Positions 29,287 through 40,271 of a stretch of 64,000 bases of DNA are shown piece by piece. The notes beneath the pieces were generated by a model that was not told the origin of the DNA, ran no database searches, and saw nothing but the letters and a program-made list of their open reading frames with translations. The position numbers and the translations under genes were made by a program. The number at the start of each line of letters is the position of its first letter. The first letter of the stretch is position 1. Source of the DNA: Dickeya undicola (GTDB lineage: Bacteria; Pseudomonadota; Gammaproteobacteria; Enterobacterales; Enterobacteriaceae); NCBI RefSeq assembly GCF_000784735.1, contig NZ_JSYG01000009.1:223499-287498 (forward strand), written 5' to 3'.

Positions 29287-29433
29287 CGCTTGATGAATAA
29301 ATTTATTAGCAGGAATAATAAAATCCCGTGGCGCAGGTGCACAATTATTAATCATGACTTATTATTGAACGGCATTTTATCCCATGGTGGTAAATGCTCT
29401 GGGTTTTGTTTTACTTAAGGATGGAGTGACACA

Positions 29434-30753
29434 ATGAAAGTGAATAAGAAATTTTTACCCGCAATAATTGGATGTGTGTTGGCCGGGACGGCGGCACAAA
29501 GTCTGGCTGCTGAATATTATCTGGCACCGAATGGCAGTGATTCAGCCAGCGGTAGCAAGAGTGCCCCCTGGAAATCTTTTGCTCGGGCGCAGCAAACCCT
29601 CTCTCCTGGTGACCGGCTGTGGGTTCGCGGTGGTACTTACACCTTCACCGCCGGGCTTAACAGCTGCGCCAGTCAGACGGATATCGTGAACGCCATTACC
29701 CTAAATAAGAGTGGTACTTCGGGTAAACGCATCGAATATGTTGCTTATACTGGTGAAACACCGGTGTTTGATTTTAGCAAGATGAAAGACGATTGCCGCG
29801 TTAAAGGATTTAACGTCGTCGCAGATTGGATCACCCTTAAAGGGCTTGAAATAAAAGGGGTGCCGCAAAACAACAATAAAAACCACGAGTCATGGGGTGT
29901 GTGGATCAAGGGCAGCAACAATCGGTTTGAGCAGCTCGATATCCATCACATCATGGGGACGGGGCTGTTCTTACAGAATGGTGCATATAACACCGTTCTT
30001 AATTCTGACTCGCACCATAACTATGATCCGCTGACGTCTAATGGCGCGGGTCAGAGTGGTGATGGTTTTGGCGCGCATATTGCCGCTAATATGCCTGGCA
30101 ACATTTTCAGCGGTTGCCGTGCCTGGGCTAACTCGGATGATGGTTTTGATCTGATCAACGCTTACTCGGCAGTCACGATTGAGAACTCCTGGGCCTGGTC
30201 GCACGGGTATCTGCCGGGCACCACGACGTCGTTACCGGCGGGTAACGGCAACGGCTTCAAAGCTGGGGGATATGGCGCGAAATACGTGAGCAATGCGCCG
30301 AAGCACATAGTGCGGAACTCGGTAGCGTTCCTGAATAAAGCCGCGGGTTTCTATGCCAATCATCACCCAGTGGCGAATGATTTCTTCAACAACACATCGT
30401 TCAAAAATACCATCAATTACAGCATGAGAGGGATTGATGCGAACGGTAACGCCATCGCGTTAGGTACGCTGCGTAACAACATTTCTTATGCTGCACGTTC
30501 GCAATCGCTGGCCTATACCGATGGTGCCAACATGCGTTACAACTCCTGGAACTTCAGCAACGTGATTTCCGATGCTGAATTCCAGAGTGTGTCAACGACG
30601 GGTTGGGATGCAGCGCGTCAGGCTGATGGCAGTTTGCCGGTGCTGAAAAACCTGCGTCTGGCATCAGACAGCTGGATGATTGACAAGGGCGGTGACGTCA
30701 AGATTGCTTATAAAGGCGCGGCACCAGATCTGGGGGCGTTCGAGCTGAAATAA
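29434..30753 (+). CDS. Secreted pectate lyase, polysaccharide lyase family 9 (PelL/PelN type)
   Basis: The 439-residue protein has a signal peptide cleaved near Ala26 (AQSLAA|EYYL) and a right-handed beta-helix of family PL9. The residues of Dickeya Pel9A that bind calcium and catalyse are matched by Asp210 (SGDGFG), Asp235, Asp236 and Asp239 (SDDGFDL) and Lys276 (GNGFKAGG). It would cleave polygalacturonate by beta-elimination outside the cell, probably after type II (Out) secretion; that route is inferred from relatives. It interrupts the kdsB-ycbJ order of E. coli. I cannot decide between PelL and PelN. Confidence 0.92.
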   Translation: MKVNKKFLPAIIGCVLAGTAAQSLAAEYYLAPNGSDSASGSKSAPWKSFARAQQTLSPGDRLWVRGGTYTFTAGLNSCASQTDIVNAITLNKSGTSGKRIEYVAYTGETPVFDFSKMKDDCRVKGFNVVADWITLKGLEIKGVPQNNNKNHESWGVWIKGSNNRFEQLDIHHIMGTGLFLQNGAYNTVLNSDSHHNYDPLTSNGAGQSGDGFGAHIAANMPGNIFSGCRAWANSDDGFDLINAYSAVTIENSWAWSHGYLPGTTTSLPAGNGNGFKAGGYGAKYVSNAPKHIVRNSVAFLNKAAGFYANHHPVANDFFNNTSFKNTINYSMRGIDANGNAIALGTLRNNISYAARSQSLAYTDGANMRYNSWNFSNVISDAEFQSVSTTGWDAARQADGSLPVLKNLRLASDSWMIDKGGDVKIAYKGAAPDLGAFELK

Positions 30754-30812
30754 GCGGTGAAAGTGCTGCTATCCACGGTATTTATCGGAAAACCGCTGGA
30801 TGATATAACCGG

Positions 30813-30835
30813 TGCCCGCCTCGGCGGGCATTTTT
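30813..30835 (+). terminator. Terminator after the pectate lyase gene
   Basis: TGCCCGC (30813-30819) and GCGGGCA (30824-30830) form a perfect stem around CTCG, followed by five T. It lies 60 bases past the stop. Confidence 0.88.
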
Positions 30836-31014
30836 CTGCCTACAACGATGGCAGTCGCCATATGAGCGACCCGCTCAGGCTGACTCCCGCATTTCGTTAA
30901 CCGGTATGCACTATGACATATCCCGTTTTCTTTGATCTGTATTGGGGAAATTGTTGTGTGCTGCTCGCATGATAAGTGTAAGAATCTGCCTGTAACAGCG
31001 AGATTTTATCGCCT

Positions 31015-31911
31015 ATGGAACTGTTAAAAGCTGAGTTGAGTACGGTGCTGGGCGAATCGCTCAGCCGTCTTGAACGCATCAGTGAACAACCTTATGCGCA
31101 TCTGTATGCTTTGTATGACCGCGCGGGCAACGCGATGCCGTTGCTGGCGAAAAGTTATATCTGTCAGGGCATTGCCGGACAGGAAGCCTACAAGCTGACC
31201 ATGCTGGCTCGGGAAGGTGAAGTCAGGCTGCCGACCGTCTACGGGATGGTGATGACCCATCAGGCACCTTACAAAGAGCTGCTGCTTATCGAGCGTTTGC
31301 GCGGCGTGTCGGTGGAAGCGCCATCTCGTTCGCCTCAACGCTGGACGCTGCTGATGGACCAGATTGTCGAAAGTATGTTGGCCTGGCATCGAATTGATAG
31401 CCACGGCTGCGTCGGCACGGTGGACAGCACGCAGGAGAACAGCTGGCCGAACTGGTATCGCCAACGGCTGGAGGTGCTGTGGGCTACGCTGATGAATGTC
31501 AACGCTACGCAGTTGACGCAGCAGGACCGCGCCGTGCTGTACCGTTCCCGGCAGAGTCTGCCCACGTTGTTTGAGGATTTCGATGACAATAGCGTGCTGG
31601 TGCATGGCAACCTGACGCTGCGCAGTATGCTGAAAGACCCGCGTAGCGATCAACTGCTGGCGATGATCAATCCCGGCATGATGTTGTGGGCGCCACGTGA
31701 GTACGACCTGTTCCGTTTATGTGAAGAACCGGGTATGCCGGAACATCTGTTTTACCATTACCTGAAGCAGGCACCACTGTCTGAGTCCTTTGTTTGCCGC
31801 CGTTGGTTGTACATCCTGTGGGCGGCGGTTTCCCGCTACATCCATACCGGCCAGTTGGATCGCCCATTGTTTGATACCGCCACCCGCGAATTACTGCCCT
31901 GGCTGGAATAA
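31015..31911 (+). CDS. ycbJ: Phosphotransferase-like protein YcbJ
   Basis: The 298-residue protein resembles E. coli YcbJ, distantly related to aminoglycoside phosphotransferase/kinase folds. VLVHGNLTLRSML corresponds to the catalytic loop, but the usual D of HGDL is N here, and the metal-binding segment is weak (MINPGMMLWAPREYDLFRL). Function is unknown. Together with elyC and cmoM it keeps the E. coli kdsB-ycbJ-elyC-cmoM-muk neighbourhood. Confidence 0.85.
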   Translation: MELLKAELSTVLGESLSRLERISEQPYAHLYALYDRAGNAMPLLAKSYICQGIAGQEAYKLTMLAREGEVRLPTVYGMVMTHQAPYKELLLIERLRGVSVEAPSRSPQRWTLLMDQIVESMLAWHRIDSHGCVGTVDSTQENSWPNWYRQRLEVLWATLMNVNATQLTQQDRAVLYRSRQSLPTLFEDFDDNSVLVHGNLTLRSMLKDPRSDQLLAMINPGMMLWAPREYDLFRLCEEPGMPEHLFYHYLKQAPLSESFVCRRWLYILWAAVSRYIHTGQLDRPLFDTATRELLPWLE

Positions 31912-31951
31912 CCGATGACGCGGGCGAACATGGGTCACCCGCGTGAAGATA

Positions 31952-32731
31952 TCAGGATTCCGGCGGTGGAGTAATGCCTTTCATTTTTTGCCAGATCAGA
32001 CCAAGCCCTTCATACCAGGCGCGCTCGCTGTGCGATAGATAGAGTGCGGACGGAAATACCCGTTCCCACGGATTCAGCGGCGAGGTGATAGCTAATTGGT
32101 TGGCGGGTGCCGGAATCGGGTGTAACCCGCGCGCCTGGAAAAAGCGGATGGCGCGAGGCAGATGATTGGCGGACGTCACCAGCAGGAATGGCTGTTTGCC
32201 GACCAGTGCTTCGGTTCCGGCCGCCTCCTCTTCGGTGTCACGTGCCTGATCCACCAACAGGATATCCTGCGCCGGGACACCGAGACTTTCGGCGACACGG
32301 GCCGCGGTGCTGGCACTGGTAACCGGGTTACCCTGCGCGGCTGCGCCGGTGAAAATAAGCTTAGCACCAGGGTTAGCACGCCATAGTCTGATGCCTTCGG
32401 TGACACGAGACAGACTGTTGTTGATAAGGTTAGCGCTGGGGGGCCAGTCGGGATTGAAGGTGTAACCACCACCCAGTACCACGATGTAATTTGCCGTGGG
32501 GAAATTCGGCGTCCAGGTCGGATAGCGTGATTCCAGTGGTAACAGCAGCCGATCGGCTACCGGCTGCAAACTCAGCAACAGCAATACCAGCCAGCCTCCG
32601 GTCAGCAGGATCCGGGCGGTTTTCTGCCAGCGAGTAAACCACAGCAGCGCGAGGGCAAACCCGATGATCAGCATCAGCAACGGTAGTGGCAGCAACAGAC
32701 TACCGATGTATTTTTTGACGGCAAACAGCAT
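31952..32731 (-). CDS. elyC: Envelope biogenesis factor ElyC (DUF218)
   Basis: The 259-residue inner-membrane protein has two N-terminal TM helices (about 10-60) and a DUF218 domain with NYIVVLGGGY and VTSANHLPRAIRFF. In E. coli ElyC (YcbC) supports peptidoglycan synthesis at low temperature, probably through undecaprenyl-phosphate metabolism. It is divergent from cmoM, with 151 bases between. Confidence 0.92.
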   Translation of the reverse strand: MLFAVKKYIGSLLLPLPLLMLIIGFALALLWFTRWQKTARILLTGGWLVLLLLSLQPVADRLLLPLESRYPTWTPNFPTANYIVVLGGGYTFNPDWPPSANLINNSLSRVTEGIRLWRANPGAKLIFTGAAAQGNPVTSASTAARVAESLGVPAQDILLVDQARDTEEEAAGTEALVGKQPFLLVTSANHLPRAIRFFQARGLHPIPAPANQLAITSPLNPWERVFPSALYLSHSERAWYEGLGLIWQKMKGITPPPES

Positions 32732-32882
32732 AAAATAGCGTCCCTTTTGAATGAAAAAACGCCATACGGGTGAAAATAGGCGTTCAGACCATTTATTCTA
32801 GGCCAGCCTGTGACAGAATATCAGGTTCAGAGAAAAACCAGTTGTTCAGGTAGTGCAATCACCCATCATACGGAACCGTGGA

Positions 32883-33704
32883 ATGCAGGATCGTAATTTT
32901 AACGATATCGCTGACAAGTTTGCCCGAAATATTTATGGCACCACCAAGGGGCGATTACGTCAAACGATATTGTGGCAGGATCTGGAGATCCTGTTGACAC
33001 GCCTGCCGCCGCGGCCGTTACGCATCTTGGACGCCGGTGGCGGCGAAGGGCCGATGTCCCGCCGTCTGGCTGCCTTAGGGCACCAGGTGTTGTTGTGCGA
33101 CCTGTCCGATGAGATGATTGCGCGCGCCCGTGAGGCGGCGCAGGAAGCGGGTGTGGCTGATAATATGCGCTTTGTGCGCTGCGCGGCGCAGGATGTCGGC
33201 GCGCATTTGTCACAGCCGGTGGATCTGGTGCTGTTTCACGCGGTGCTGGAGTGGGTGGCGGAGCCGCAGCAGGCGTTGCAGGCGCTGACCGACTGTCTGG
33301 CACCGGGCGGGGCGATGTCGCTGATGTTTTACAACCACCAGGCGCTGGTAATGCGGAACATGGTGCTGGGTAATTTTGGCTATGTGGACGCCGGTATGCC
33401 CAAGCGCAAGCGCCGTTCGCTGTCGCCGGATCACCCGCTTGACCCACCACAGGTCTATCAGTGGCTCGACGAACTGGGGCTACAGCTGAGCGGCAAGACT
33501 GGCATTCGGGTGTTTCACGATTATCTACAGAACAAGCAACAACAGATTGACGATTTTGACCTGCTGCTGGCGCTGGAACAGCGTTATTGCCGACAGGAAC
33601 CCTTTGTCAGCCTGGGGCGCTACATTCATGTTATGGCACACAAGCATATTATGGCACACAAGCATGTCATGGCGCACAAGCCCCCTATGAAGGATGCATT
33701 ATGA
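32883..33704 (+). CDS. cmoM: tRNA 5-carboxymethoxyuridine methyltransferase CmoM with extended C-terminus
   Basis: The ATG at 32883 gives [20 protein letters not shown], matching the family start; total 273 residues against 261 in E. coli. It is a class I SAM methyltransferase (motif [13 protein letters not shown]) that methylates cmo5U34 in tRNA to mcmo5U. The extra length is a C-terminal repeat: MAHKHI and MAHKHV followed by MAHKPP, encoded by an 18-bp tandem repeat, where E. coli has a single copy-like tail. Its stop overlaps the mukF start (ATGA), as in E. coli. Confidence 0.93.
   Translation: MQDRNFNDIADKFARNIYGTTKGRLRQTILWQDLEILLTRLPPRPLRILDAGGGEGPMSRRLAALGHQVLLCDLSDEMIARAREAAQEAGVADNMRFVRCAAQDVGAHLSQPVDLVLFHAVLEWVAEPQQALQALTDCLAPGGAMSLMFYNHQALVMRNMVLGNFGYVDAGMPKRKRRSLSPDHPLDPPQVYQWLDELGLQLSGKTGIRVFHDYLQNKQQQIDDFDLLLALEQRYCRQEPFVSLGRYIHVMAHKHIMAHKHVMAHKPPMKDAL
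33627..33680 (+). repeat. In-frame 18-bp tandem repeat in cmoM (three units)
   Basis: CATGTTATGGCACACAAG (33627-33644), CATATTATGGCACACAAG (33645-33662) and CATGTCATGGCGCACAAG (33663-33680) encode H-V/I-M-A-H-K three times. The repeat keeps frame and lies at the C-terminus 24 bases before the stop. Confidence 0.95.
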
Positions 33705-35023
33705 GTGATTTTTCCCAGACCGTACCCGAACTGGTTGCCTGGGCGAGAAAAAATGACTTCGCCATTACGCTACCCACCGAGCGTCTGGCGTTTTTGCTGG
33801 CTATCGCCACCCTGAATGGTGAGCGAATGGACGGCGAAATGAGCGAAGGGGAACTGGTGGACGCCTTCCGTCATGTCAGTAAGGGGTTTGAGCAGACCAA
33901 TGAAACCATTCCGGTGCGCGCCAATAATGCGATCAACGATCTGGTGCGTCAGCGGTTGATCAACCGTTTTACCAGCGAACTGGCGGACGGCAATGCGATT
34001 TATCGCCTGACGCCATTGGGTATCGGCATCACCGACTATTACATTCGCCAGCGCGAGTTTTCCGCGCTGCGCTTGTCGATGCAACTGTCGATCGTGGCAC
34101 AGGAACTGGGCCGGGCGGCGGAAGCGGCGGAAGAGGGCGGCGACGAGTTCCACTGGCATCGCAATGTTTTCGCGCCGCTCAAGTATTCGGTGGCGGAGAT
34201 TTTCGACAGTATCGACCTGTCACAACGTGTGATGGATGAGCAGCAGCAAGGGGTGAAAGAGAACATCGCCGGGCTGCTCAATCAGGACTGGCGCGCGGCG
34301 ATTTCCAACTGTGAAAAGTTGCTGACGGAAACGTCCGACACCCTGCGGGAATTGCAGGACACGCTGGAAGCGGCGGGCGATAAGCTACAGACCAGCCTGC
34401 TGCGTATTCAGGACGCCACGCTCGGCCAGGCGGCGCTGTCGTTTGTCGACAATCTGGTATTCGATTTGCAGGGTAAGCTCGACCGCATCATTAGCTGGGG
34501 CCAACAGAGCATCGACCTGTGGATTGGCTATGACCGTCACGTACACAAATTTATCCGTACCGCTATCGACATGGATAAAAACCGGGTATTCGCCCAGCGG
34601 TTGCGCCAGTCGGTACAGAGCTATTTTGAGGCCCCGTGGGCGCTGACCTACGCCAATGCGGATCGCTTGCTCGATATGCGCGATGAGGAACTGGCGTTGC
34701 GTTCCGAGGAAGTCACCGGCGAATTACCGCCGGATCTGGAGTATGAAGCCTTTAGCGAAATTCGCGAGCAGATCGCCGCGATGATCGAGCAGGCGCTGCA
34801 AAAATACAAACAGCAACAAATACCGCTTAATCTGGGCGATGTCGTGCGGGAGTACCTGACGCAGTATCCGCGCTCGCAGCATTTCGACGTTGCCCGAATC
34901 GTGGTCGACCAGGCGGTTCGCCTGGGCGTGGCCGAAGCTGATTTCACCGGATTGCCTGCGCTGTGGCAGGCAATCAATGATTACGGAGCCAAGGTGCAGG
35001 CCCATGTCATCGATAAATATTGA
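33701..35023 (+). CDS. mukF: Chromosome partition kleisin MukF
   Basis: The start at 33701 ([20 protein letters not shown]) gives 440 residues, identical in length to E. coli MukF; upstream open frame is not part of it. MukF is the kleisin of the MukBEF condensin, with an N-terminal winged-helix dimerisation domain, a middle helical region and a C-terminal domain that binds the MukB head. Operon cmoM-mukF-mukE-mukB; it overlaps cmoM by 4 and mukE by 20 bases. Confidence 0.96.
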   Translation: MSDFSQTVPELVAWARKNDFAITLPTERLAFLLAIATLNGERMDGEMSEGELVDAFRHVSKGFEQTNETIPVRANNAINDLVRQRLINRFTSELADGNAIYRLTPLGIGITDYYIRQREFSALRLSMQLSIVAQELGRAAEAAEEGGDEFHWHRNVFAPLKYSVAEIFDSIDLSQRVMDEQQQGVKENIAGLLNQDWRAAISNCEKLLTETSDTLRELQDTLEAAGDKLQTSLLRIQDATLGQAALSFVDNLVFDLQGKLDRIISWGQQSIDLWIGYDRHVHKFIRTAIDMDKNRVFAQRLRQSVQSYFEAPWALTYANADRLLDMRDEELALRSEEVTGELPPDLEYEAFSEIREQIAAMIEQALQKYKQQQIPLNLGDVVREYLTQYPRSQHFDVARIVVDQAVRLGVAEADFTGLPALWQAINDYGAKVQAHVIDKY

Positions 35024-35738
35024 TCAACACGTTTCCGTGCGGCTGATGACCGCGCTCTCCAACACATTGTTTCCGGCGCTGGACAGCCAGTTGCGTGCTG
35101 GCCGCCATATTGGCGTGGAAGAGCTGGAGAATCACGTTTTCCTGATGGATTTTCAGGATGAGCTGGAACAGTTCTACGGCCGCTACAATGTGGAACTGAT
35201 TCGCGCGCCGGAAGGCTTTTTCTACCTGCGACCGCGCTCCACCACGCTTATCCCGCGTTCGGTGTTGTCTGAGCTGGACATGATGGTGGGCAAGATCCTC
35301 TGTTACCTCTACCTCAGCCCGGAACGGCTGGCGCACGAGGGGATTTTCAGCCAGCAAGAGCTGTACGAGGAACTACTGAGCCTGGCGGACGAAAACAAAC
35401 TGCTGAAACTGGTGAACCAGCGTTCTACCGGGTCTGACCTCGACCGTCAGAAACTGCAGGAGAAAGTCCGCACCTCGCTCAACCGGTTACGTCGTCTCGG
35501 CATGATTTATTTCATGGGCACCGACAGCAGCAAATTCCGCATTACCGAGGCAGTGTTCCGTTTCGGCGCGGATGTGCGCAGTGGCGACGATCCGCGCGAA
35601 GCACAACTGCGGATGATCCGTGATGGCGAAGCCATGCCGATAGACGGCAGCCTGTCGCTGGATGATAGCGATGAGGGGGATGGTACTGGTGATAACGCTT
35701 CCAGTGATGACCAACGTGCTGAGGATGAACAGGAATGA
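35004..35738 (+). CDS. mukE: Chromosome partition protein MukE
   Basis: The start is ATG 35004 ([14 protein letters not shown]), inside the mukF end, giving 244 residues (234 in E. coli). MukE is a tandem winged-helix (KITE-type) subunit that binds MukF and modulates MukB. The conserved core [20 protein letters not shown] is present; the extra residues fall in the acidic tail ([17 protein letters not shown]). It overlaps mukB by four bases. Confidence 0.95.
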   Translation: MSSINIDQHVSVRLMTALSNTLFPALDSQLRAGRHIGVEELENHVFLMDFQDELEQFYGRYNVELIRAPEGFFYLRPRSTTLIPRSVLSELDMMVGKILCYLYLSPERLAHEGIFSQQELYEELLSLADENKLLKLVNQRSTGSDLDRQKLQEKVRTSLNRLRRLGMIYFMGTDSSKFRITEAVFRFGADVRSGDDPREAQLRMIRDGEAMPIDGSLSLDDSDEGDGTGDNASSDDQRAEDEQE

Positions 35739-38700
35739 TTGAACGCGGTAAGTTTCGCTCACTGACGCTGGTTAACTGGAACGGTTTTTTCGCCCGCACC
35801 TTTGATCTGGACGAACTGGTGACTACTCTGTCCGGGGGCAACGGTGCCGGGAAATCCACCACCATGGCGGCGTTTATCACCGCCCTGATTCCAGACCTGA
35901 CGCTGCTGCATTTCCGTAATACCACGGAAGCCGGGGCGACCAGCGGTTCCCGTGATAAGGGGCTGCACGGCAAGCTGCGCGCTGGCGTGTGTTACTCGGT
36001 GCTGGATGTGGTCAATTCGCGGCATCAGCGCGTGATGGTCGGGGTCAGGTTGCAGCAGGTTGCCGGGCGTGACCGTAAGGTCGACATCAAACCCTTTACC
36101 ATTCAGGGGCTGCCGGTCGCCGTCTCGCCAACGCAGATCCTCACCCAGACGGTTGGAGATCGTCAGGCGCGGGTGTTGTCGCTACAGGAAGTGAAAGACC
36201 GGCTCGACGAGTACGAAGGCGTCCAGTTCAAGCAGTTCAACTCTATTACCGATTACCACTCGCTGATGTTTGACCTTGGTGTGGTGCCGCGGCGTCTGCG
36301 TTCGGCATCGGACCGTAGCAAGTTCTACCGCCTGATCGAAGCCTCGCTGTACGGCGGGATCTCCAGCGCTATCACCCGGTCGTTGCGTGACTATCTGTTG
36401 CCGGAAAACAGTGGTGTGCGTAAAGCCTTCCAGGACATGGAAGCCGCGCTGCGTGAAAACCGCATGACACTGGAGGCGATTCGTGTTACCCAGTCGGACC
36501 GCGACCTGTTCAAACACCTGATTTCCGAAGCCACCTCCTACGTGGCGGCGGATTACATGCGTCATGCCAACGAGCGCCGTATTCATCTGGATGGCGCGCT
36601 GGCGCTACGTCGTGAATTGTTCTCCAGCCGCAAGCAGCTGATTACCGAGCAGACCCGTCATGTAGAAATGGCGCGGGAACTGCAAGAACAGAGCGGTGCT
36701 GAAAGCGATCTGGAAACCGATTATCAGGCCGCCAGCGACCACCTCAATCTGGTGCAGACCGCGATGCGTCAGCAGGAGAAGATCGAACGTTACAATGCCG
36801 ATCTGGAAGAGCTGAGCTACCGTCTGGAAGAGCAAAACGAGGTGGTGGAAGAAGCGCGCGATCAGCTGGAAGAGAGTGAAGCCCGCGCCGATGCCGCCGA
36901 GCAGGAAGTGGATGAACTGAAAAGCCAACTGGCTGACTACCAGCAGGCGCTGGATGTACAGCAGACGCGTGCTATTCAGTACAACCAGGCGCAGCAGGCA
37001 CTGGAGCGCGCTCGTAGCCTGTGCCAGGTGCCGGAACTGACGCCGGACAATGCCGATGAATGGCTCGACAGTTTCCAGGCTAAAGAGCAGGAAGCCACCG
37101 AACTGCTGTTGATGCTGGAGCAGAAATTGAGCGTGGCGGATGCCGCCAACAGCCAGTTCGAGCACGCGTACCAACTGGTGTGCCGTATCGCTGGCGCTAT
37201 CAGCCGCAGCGACGCCTGGGATGTGGCCCGAGATGTACTGCGTGACAGTTCTTCCCAGCGCTATCTGGCCGAGCAGGTGCAGCCGTTACGGATGCGGTTA
37301 TCAGAGCTGGAGCAACGTCGGCGTGAGCAACAGGACGCCGAGCGCCTGTTGCAGGAGTTCGTCAAGCGTAGCGGTCAGGATTACCAGCCAGAAGATCTTG
37401 ATAGCTTACAGCAGGAGCTGGAAGCCCGTATCGAGGACTTGTCCGTCCGTGTATCGCAAGCGGGCGAACATCGTTTGGCGCTGCGTCAGGAGTTGGAGCA
37501 GATCCAACAGCGCATCACACAGTTGACCGCCCGTGCGCCAGTATGGCTGGCAGCACAGGAAGCCTTGACCCAGCTTGGCGAGCAGAGCGGTGAAAACTTC
37601 GTTGACAGCCAGCAGGTCACCGAATTTATGCAACAACTGTTGGAGCGCGAGCGTGAAACCACGGTGGAACGCGACAGCGTGTCGGCACGCAAACAACAGG
37701 TGGATGCACAAATTGAGCGCCTGAGCCAGCCGGGTGGTTCCGAGGACCCGCGTCTTAATGCGCTGGCGGAACGGTTTGGCGGGGTGTTGCTCTCCGAAAT
37801 TTATGATGACGTTACGCTGGATGACGCGCCGTACTTTTCCGCGTTATACGGTCCATCACGCCACGCCATCGTGGTGGCAGATTTATCGCTGGTGCGTGAA
37901 CAACTGGCTGGTTTGGACGATTGCCCGGAGGATCTCTACCTGATCGAGGGAGATCCACAATCGTTCGACGACAGCGTATTCGAAGTGGAAGAGCTGGAAA
38001 AAGCGGTGGTGGTGAAAATCGCCGAGCGCCAGTGGCGCTACTCGCGTTTCCCAGACGTGCCGCTGTTCGGCCGTGCCGCTCGTGAGCAGCGGCTGGAGAG
38101 CTTGCGTGAAGAGCGCGAGCAACTGGCTGAACAGTACGCCACGTTGTCGTTTGACGTGCAGAAGGTTCAGCGTCTTCACCAGGCGTTCAGCCGTTTTATC
38201 GGCAGCCACCTGGCGGTGGTATTCGAATCGGATCCGGAAGCGGAGATTCGCCAGATCAGCACCCGGCGCGGCGAGCTGGAACGCGCCATCAGCAATTTTG
38301 ATAGTGAAAACCAGCAGCAACGTCAGCAGTATGAACATGCCAAAGAGCAGGCTGGCATGGTGAACCGTCTGATTCCACGTATCAGCCTGTTGTGCGACGA
38401 CGCGCTGGCGGATCGGGTGGAAGAACTGCGTGAAGAGCTGGGTGAAGCCGAAGAGGCTGCCCGGTTCATGCAGCAGCATGGCGCATCGCTGGTGAAACTG
38501 GAGCCGCTGGCGGCGGTGTTGCAGAACGATCCGCAACAGCATGAGCAGATGCGCGAAGATTACGCGCAGGCACAGGCGGCGCAGCGCGCTGCCAAGCAGC
38601 AGGCATTTGCCCTGACCGAAGTGGTACAGCGCCGCGCGCATTTCAGTTATACCGATTCGGCGGGGATGCTTAACGCTAACGCTGATCTTAACGACAAACT

Positions 38701-40174
38701 GCGTCAGCGGCTGGAACAGGCGGAGCAGGAGCGTACCCGCGCCCGCGAACAACTGCGCCAGCAGCAGGCACAACTGACGCAATACAGCCAGTTGCAGGCG
38801 TCGCTGAAGAGCTCTTATGACGCCAAGCGCGACATGCTCAAGGAATTGACGCAGGAGCTGTCGGACATCGGCGTGCGCGCTGATGCGGACGCCGAAGCGC
38901 GTGCTCGTGCACGTCGCGATGAGCTGCACGCCGCGCTGAGTGCTAACCGTTCCCGCCGTAATCAGTTGGAGAAACAGATCACCTTCTGTGAAGCAGAAAT
39001 GGACGGTTTGCAGAAGAAATTGCGTAAGCTGGAGCGCGATTACCACGTGATGCGCGAGCAGGTGGTGACCGCCAAGGCGGGATGGTGCGCGGTGATGCGG
39101 CTGGTGAAAGACAATGGCGTCGAACGCCGTCTGCATCGCCGTGAACTGGCGTACATGAGCGGCGACGAACTGCGATCCATGTCGGATAAGGCGCTGGGGG
39201 CGTTGCGTCAGGCGGTGGCGGACAACGAACATCTGCGCGATGTGCTGCGCATGTCGGAAGATCCGAAACGGCCGGAACGCAAAGTGCAGTTCTACATTGC
39301 GGTGTACCAGCATCTGCGCGAGCGTATCCGTCAGGATATTATCCGCACCGATGACCCGGTGGAAGCCATCGAACAGATGGAAATCGAGCTGAACCGGCTG
39401 ACTGAAGAACTGACCGCTCGTGAGAAGACGCTGGCAATCAGTTCCCGCAGCGTGGCGAACATCATCCGCAAAACCATTCAGCGTGAGCAGAACCGTATCC
39501 GTATGCTCAATCAGGGATTGCAGGCGGTCGCGTTTGGGCAGGTGAAGAGCGTGCGGCTGAATGTCAACGTGCGCGAAACCCACACTACGCTGCTTAATGT
39601 GCTGTCTGAGCAGCAGGAGCTGCATCAGGACCTGTTCAACAGCACTCGACTGACCTTCTCCGAAGCGTTGGCGAAGCTGTATCAGCGCCTGAACCCGGAA
39701 ATCGACATGGGGCAGCGCACGCCACAGACCATCGGCGAAGAGCTGCTGGATTACCGCAACTATTTGGAGATGGAAGTGGAGGTCAACCGCGGTGCTGACG
39801 GCTGGTTGCGGGCTGAGAGCGGGGCATTGTCTACCGGTGAGGCTATCGGCACCGGGATGTCGATTCTGGTAATGGTAGTGCAGAGCTGGGAAGAAGAGTC
39901 CCGTCGCCTGCGTGGTAAGGATATTTCACCGTGCCGACTGCTGTTCCTCGATGAAGCCGCACGTCTGGATGCCAAGTCTATCGCCACCTTGTTCGAGCTG
40001 TGCGAACGGCTGGAAATGCAGCTGATTATCGCGGCACCAGAGAACATCAGCCCGGAAAAAGGCACCACCTACAAACTGGTGCGAAAAGTGTTCCAGAATC
40101 ACGAGCATGTACATGTGGTCGGGCTGCGCGGGTTTGGCGGCGAACCAACAGAAACGACGCAACAAGCGTCGTAA
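35735..40174 (+). CDS. mukB: Chromosome condensin SMC-like ATPase MukB
   Basis: The 1479-residue protein (E. coli 1486) has an N-terminal ATPase half with Walker [10 protein letters not shown] at about 33, long coiled coils around a central hinge (about 650-780), and a C-terminal half with signature [15 protein letters not shown] and Walker [13 protein letters not shown]. MukB dimers with MukE and MukF organise and segregate the chromosome. Complete, with terminator downstream. In E. coli ldtD follows; here a FAD oxidoreductase does. Confidence 0.97.
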   Translation: MIERGKFRSLTLVNWNGFFARTFDLDELVTTLSGGNGAGKSTTMAAFITALIPDLTLLHFRNTTEAGATSGSRDKGLHGKLRAGVCYSVLDVVNSRHQRVMVGVRLQQVAGRDRKVDIKPFTIQGLPVAVSPTQILTQTVGDRQARVLSLQEVKDRLDEYEGVQFKQFNSITDYHSLMFDLGVVPRRLRSASDRSKFYRLIEASLYGGISSAITRSLRDYLLPENSGVRKAFQDMEAALRENRMTLEAIRVTQSDRDLFKHLISEATSYVAADYMRHANERRIHLDGALALRRELFSSRKQLITEQTRHVEMARELQEQSGAESDLETDYQAASDHLNLVQTAMRQQEKIERYNADLEELSYRLEEQNEVVEEARDQLEESEARADAAEQEVDELKSQLADYQQALDVQQTRAIQYNQAQQALERARSLCQVPELTPDNADEWLDSFQAKEQEATELLLMLEQKLSVADAANSQFEHAYQLVCRIAGAISRSDAWDVARDVLRDSSSQRYLAEQVQPLRMRLSELEQRRREQQDAERLLQEFVKRSGQDYQPEDLDSLQQELEARIEDLSVRVSQAGEHRLALRQELEQIQQRITQLTARAPVWLAAQEALTQLGEQSGENFVDSQQVTEFMQQLLERERETTVERDSVSARKQQVDAQIERLSQPGGSEDPRLNALAERFGGVLLSEIYDDVTLDDAPYFSALYGPSRHAIVVADLSLVREQLAGLDDCPEDLYLIEGDPQSFDDSVFEVEELEKAVVVKIAERQWRYSRFPDVPLFGRAAREQRLESLREEREQLAEQYATLSFDVQKVQRLHQAFSRFIGSHLAVVFESDPEAEIRQISTRRGELERAISNFDSENQQQRQQYEHAKEQAGMVNRLIPRISLLCDDALADRVEELREELGEAEEAARFMQQHGASLVKLEPLAAVLQNDPQQHEQMREDYAQAQAAQRAAKQQAFALTEVVQRRAHFSYTDSAGMLNANADLNDKLRQRLEQAEQERTRAREQLRQQQAQLTQYSQLQASLKSSYDAKRDMLKELTQELSDIGVRADADAEARARARRDELHAALSANRSRRNQLEKQITFCEAEMDGLQKKLRKLERDYHVMREQVVTAKAGWCAVMRLVKDNGVERRLHRRELAYMSGDELRSMSDKALGALRQAVADNEHLRDVLRMSEDPKRPERKVQFYIAVYQHLRERIRQDIIRTDDPVEAIEQMEIELNRLTEELTAREKTLAISSRSVANIIRKTIQREQNRIRMLNQGLQAVAFGQVKSVRLNVNVRETHTTLLNVLSEQQELHQDLFNSTRLTFSEALAKLYQRLNPEIDMGQRTPQTIGEELLDYRNYLEMEVEVNRGADGWLRAESGALSTGEAIGTGMSILVMVVQSWEEESRRLRGKDISPCRLLFLDEAARLDAKSIATLFELCERLEMQLIIAAPENISPEKGTTYKLVRKVFQNHEHVHVVGLRGFGGEPTETTQQAS

Positions 40175-40195
40175 GTAAGGTTGTTTGTTCCATTA

Positions 40196-40223
40196 ATGCC
40201 CGCGACATCGCGGGCATTTTTTT
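40196..40223 (+). terminator. Terminator of the cmoM-muk operon
   Basis: ATGCCCGCG (40196-40204) pairs with CGCGGGCAT (40209-40217) around ACAT, then TTTTTT. It lies 22 bases past the mukB stop. Confidence 0.92.
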
Positions 40224-40271
40224 GCCCGTCGCACTATCGCAGAAAATACGCATTAAATTAGGGAGAACATT

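Noticed and set aside
29290..29433. KdgR operator upstream of the pectate lyase gene
   Set aside because: A+T-rich segments such as AATAAAATCCC resemble half of the KdgR site, but no convincing full palindrome was found.
37883..39625. 580-codon minus-strand ORF opposite mukB
   Set aside because: Antisense shadow over the MukB coiled coil; composition dominated by Leu, Gln and His, with no RBS or family motif.
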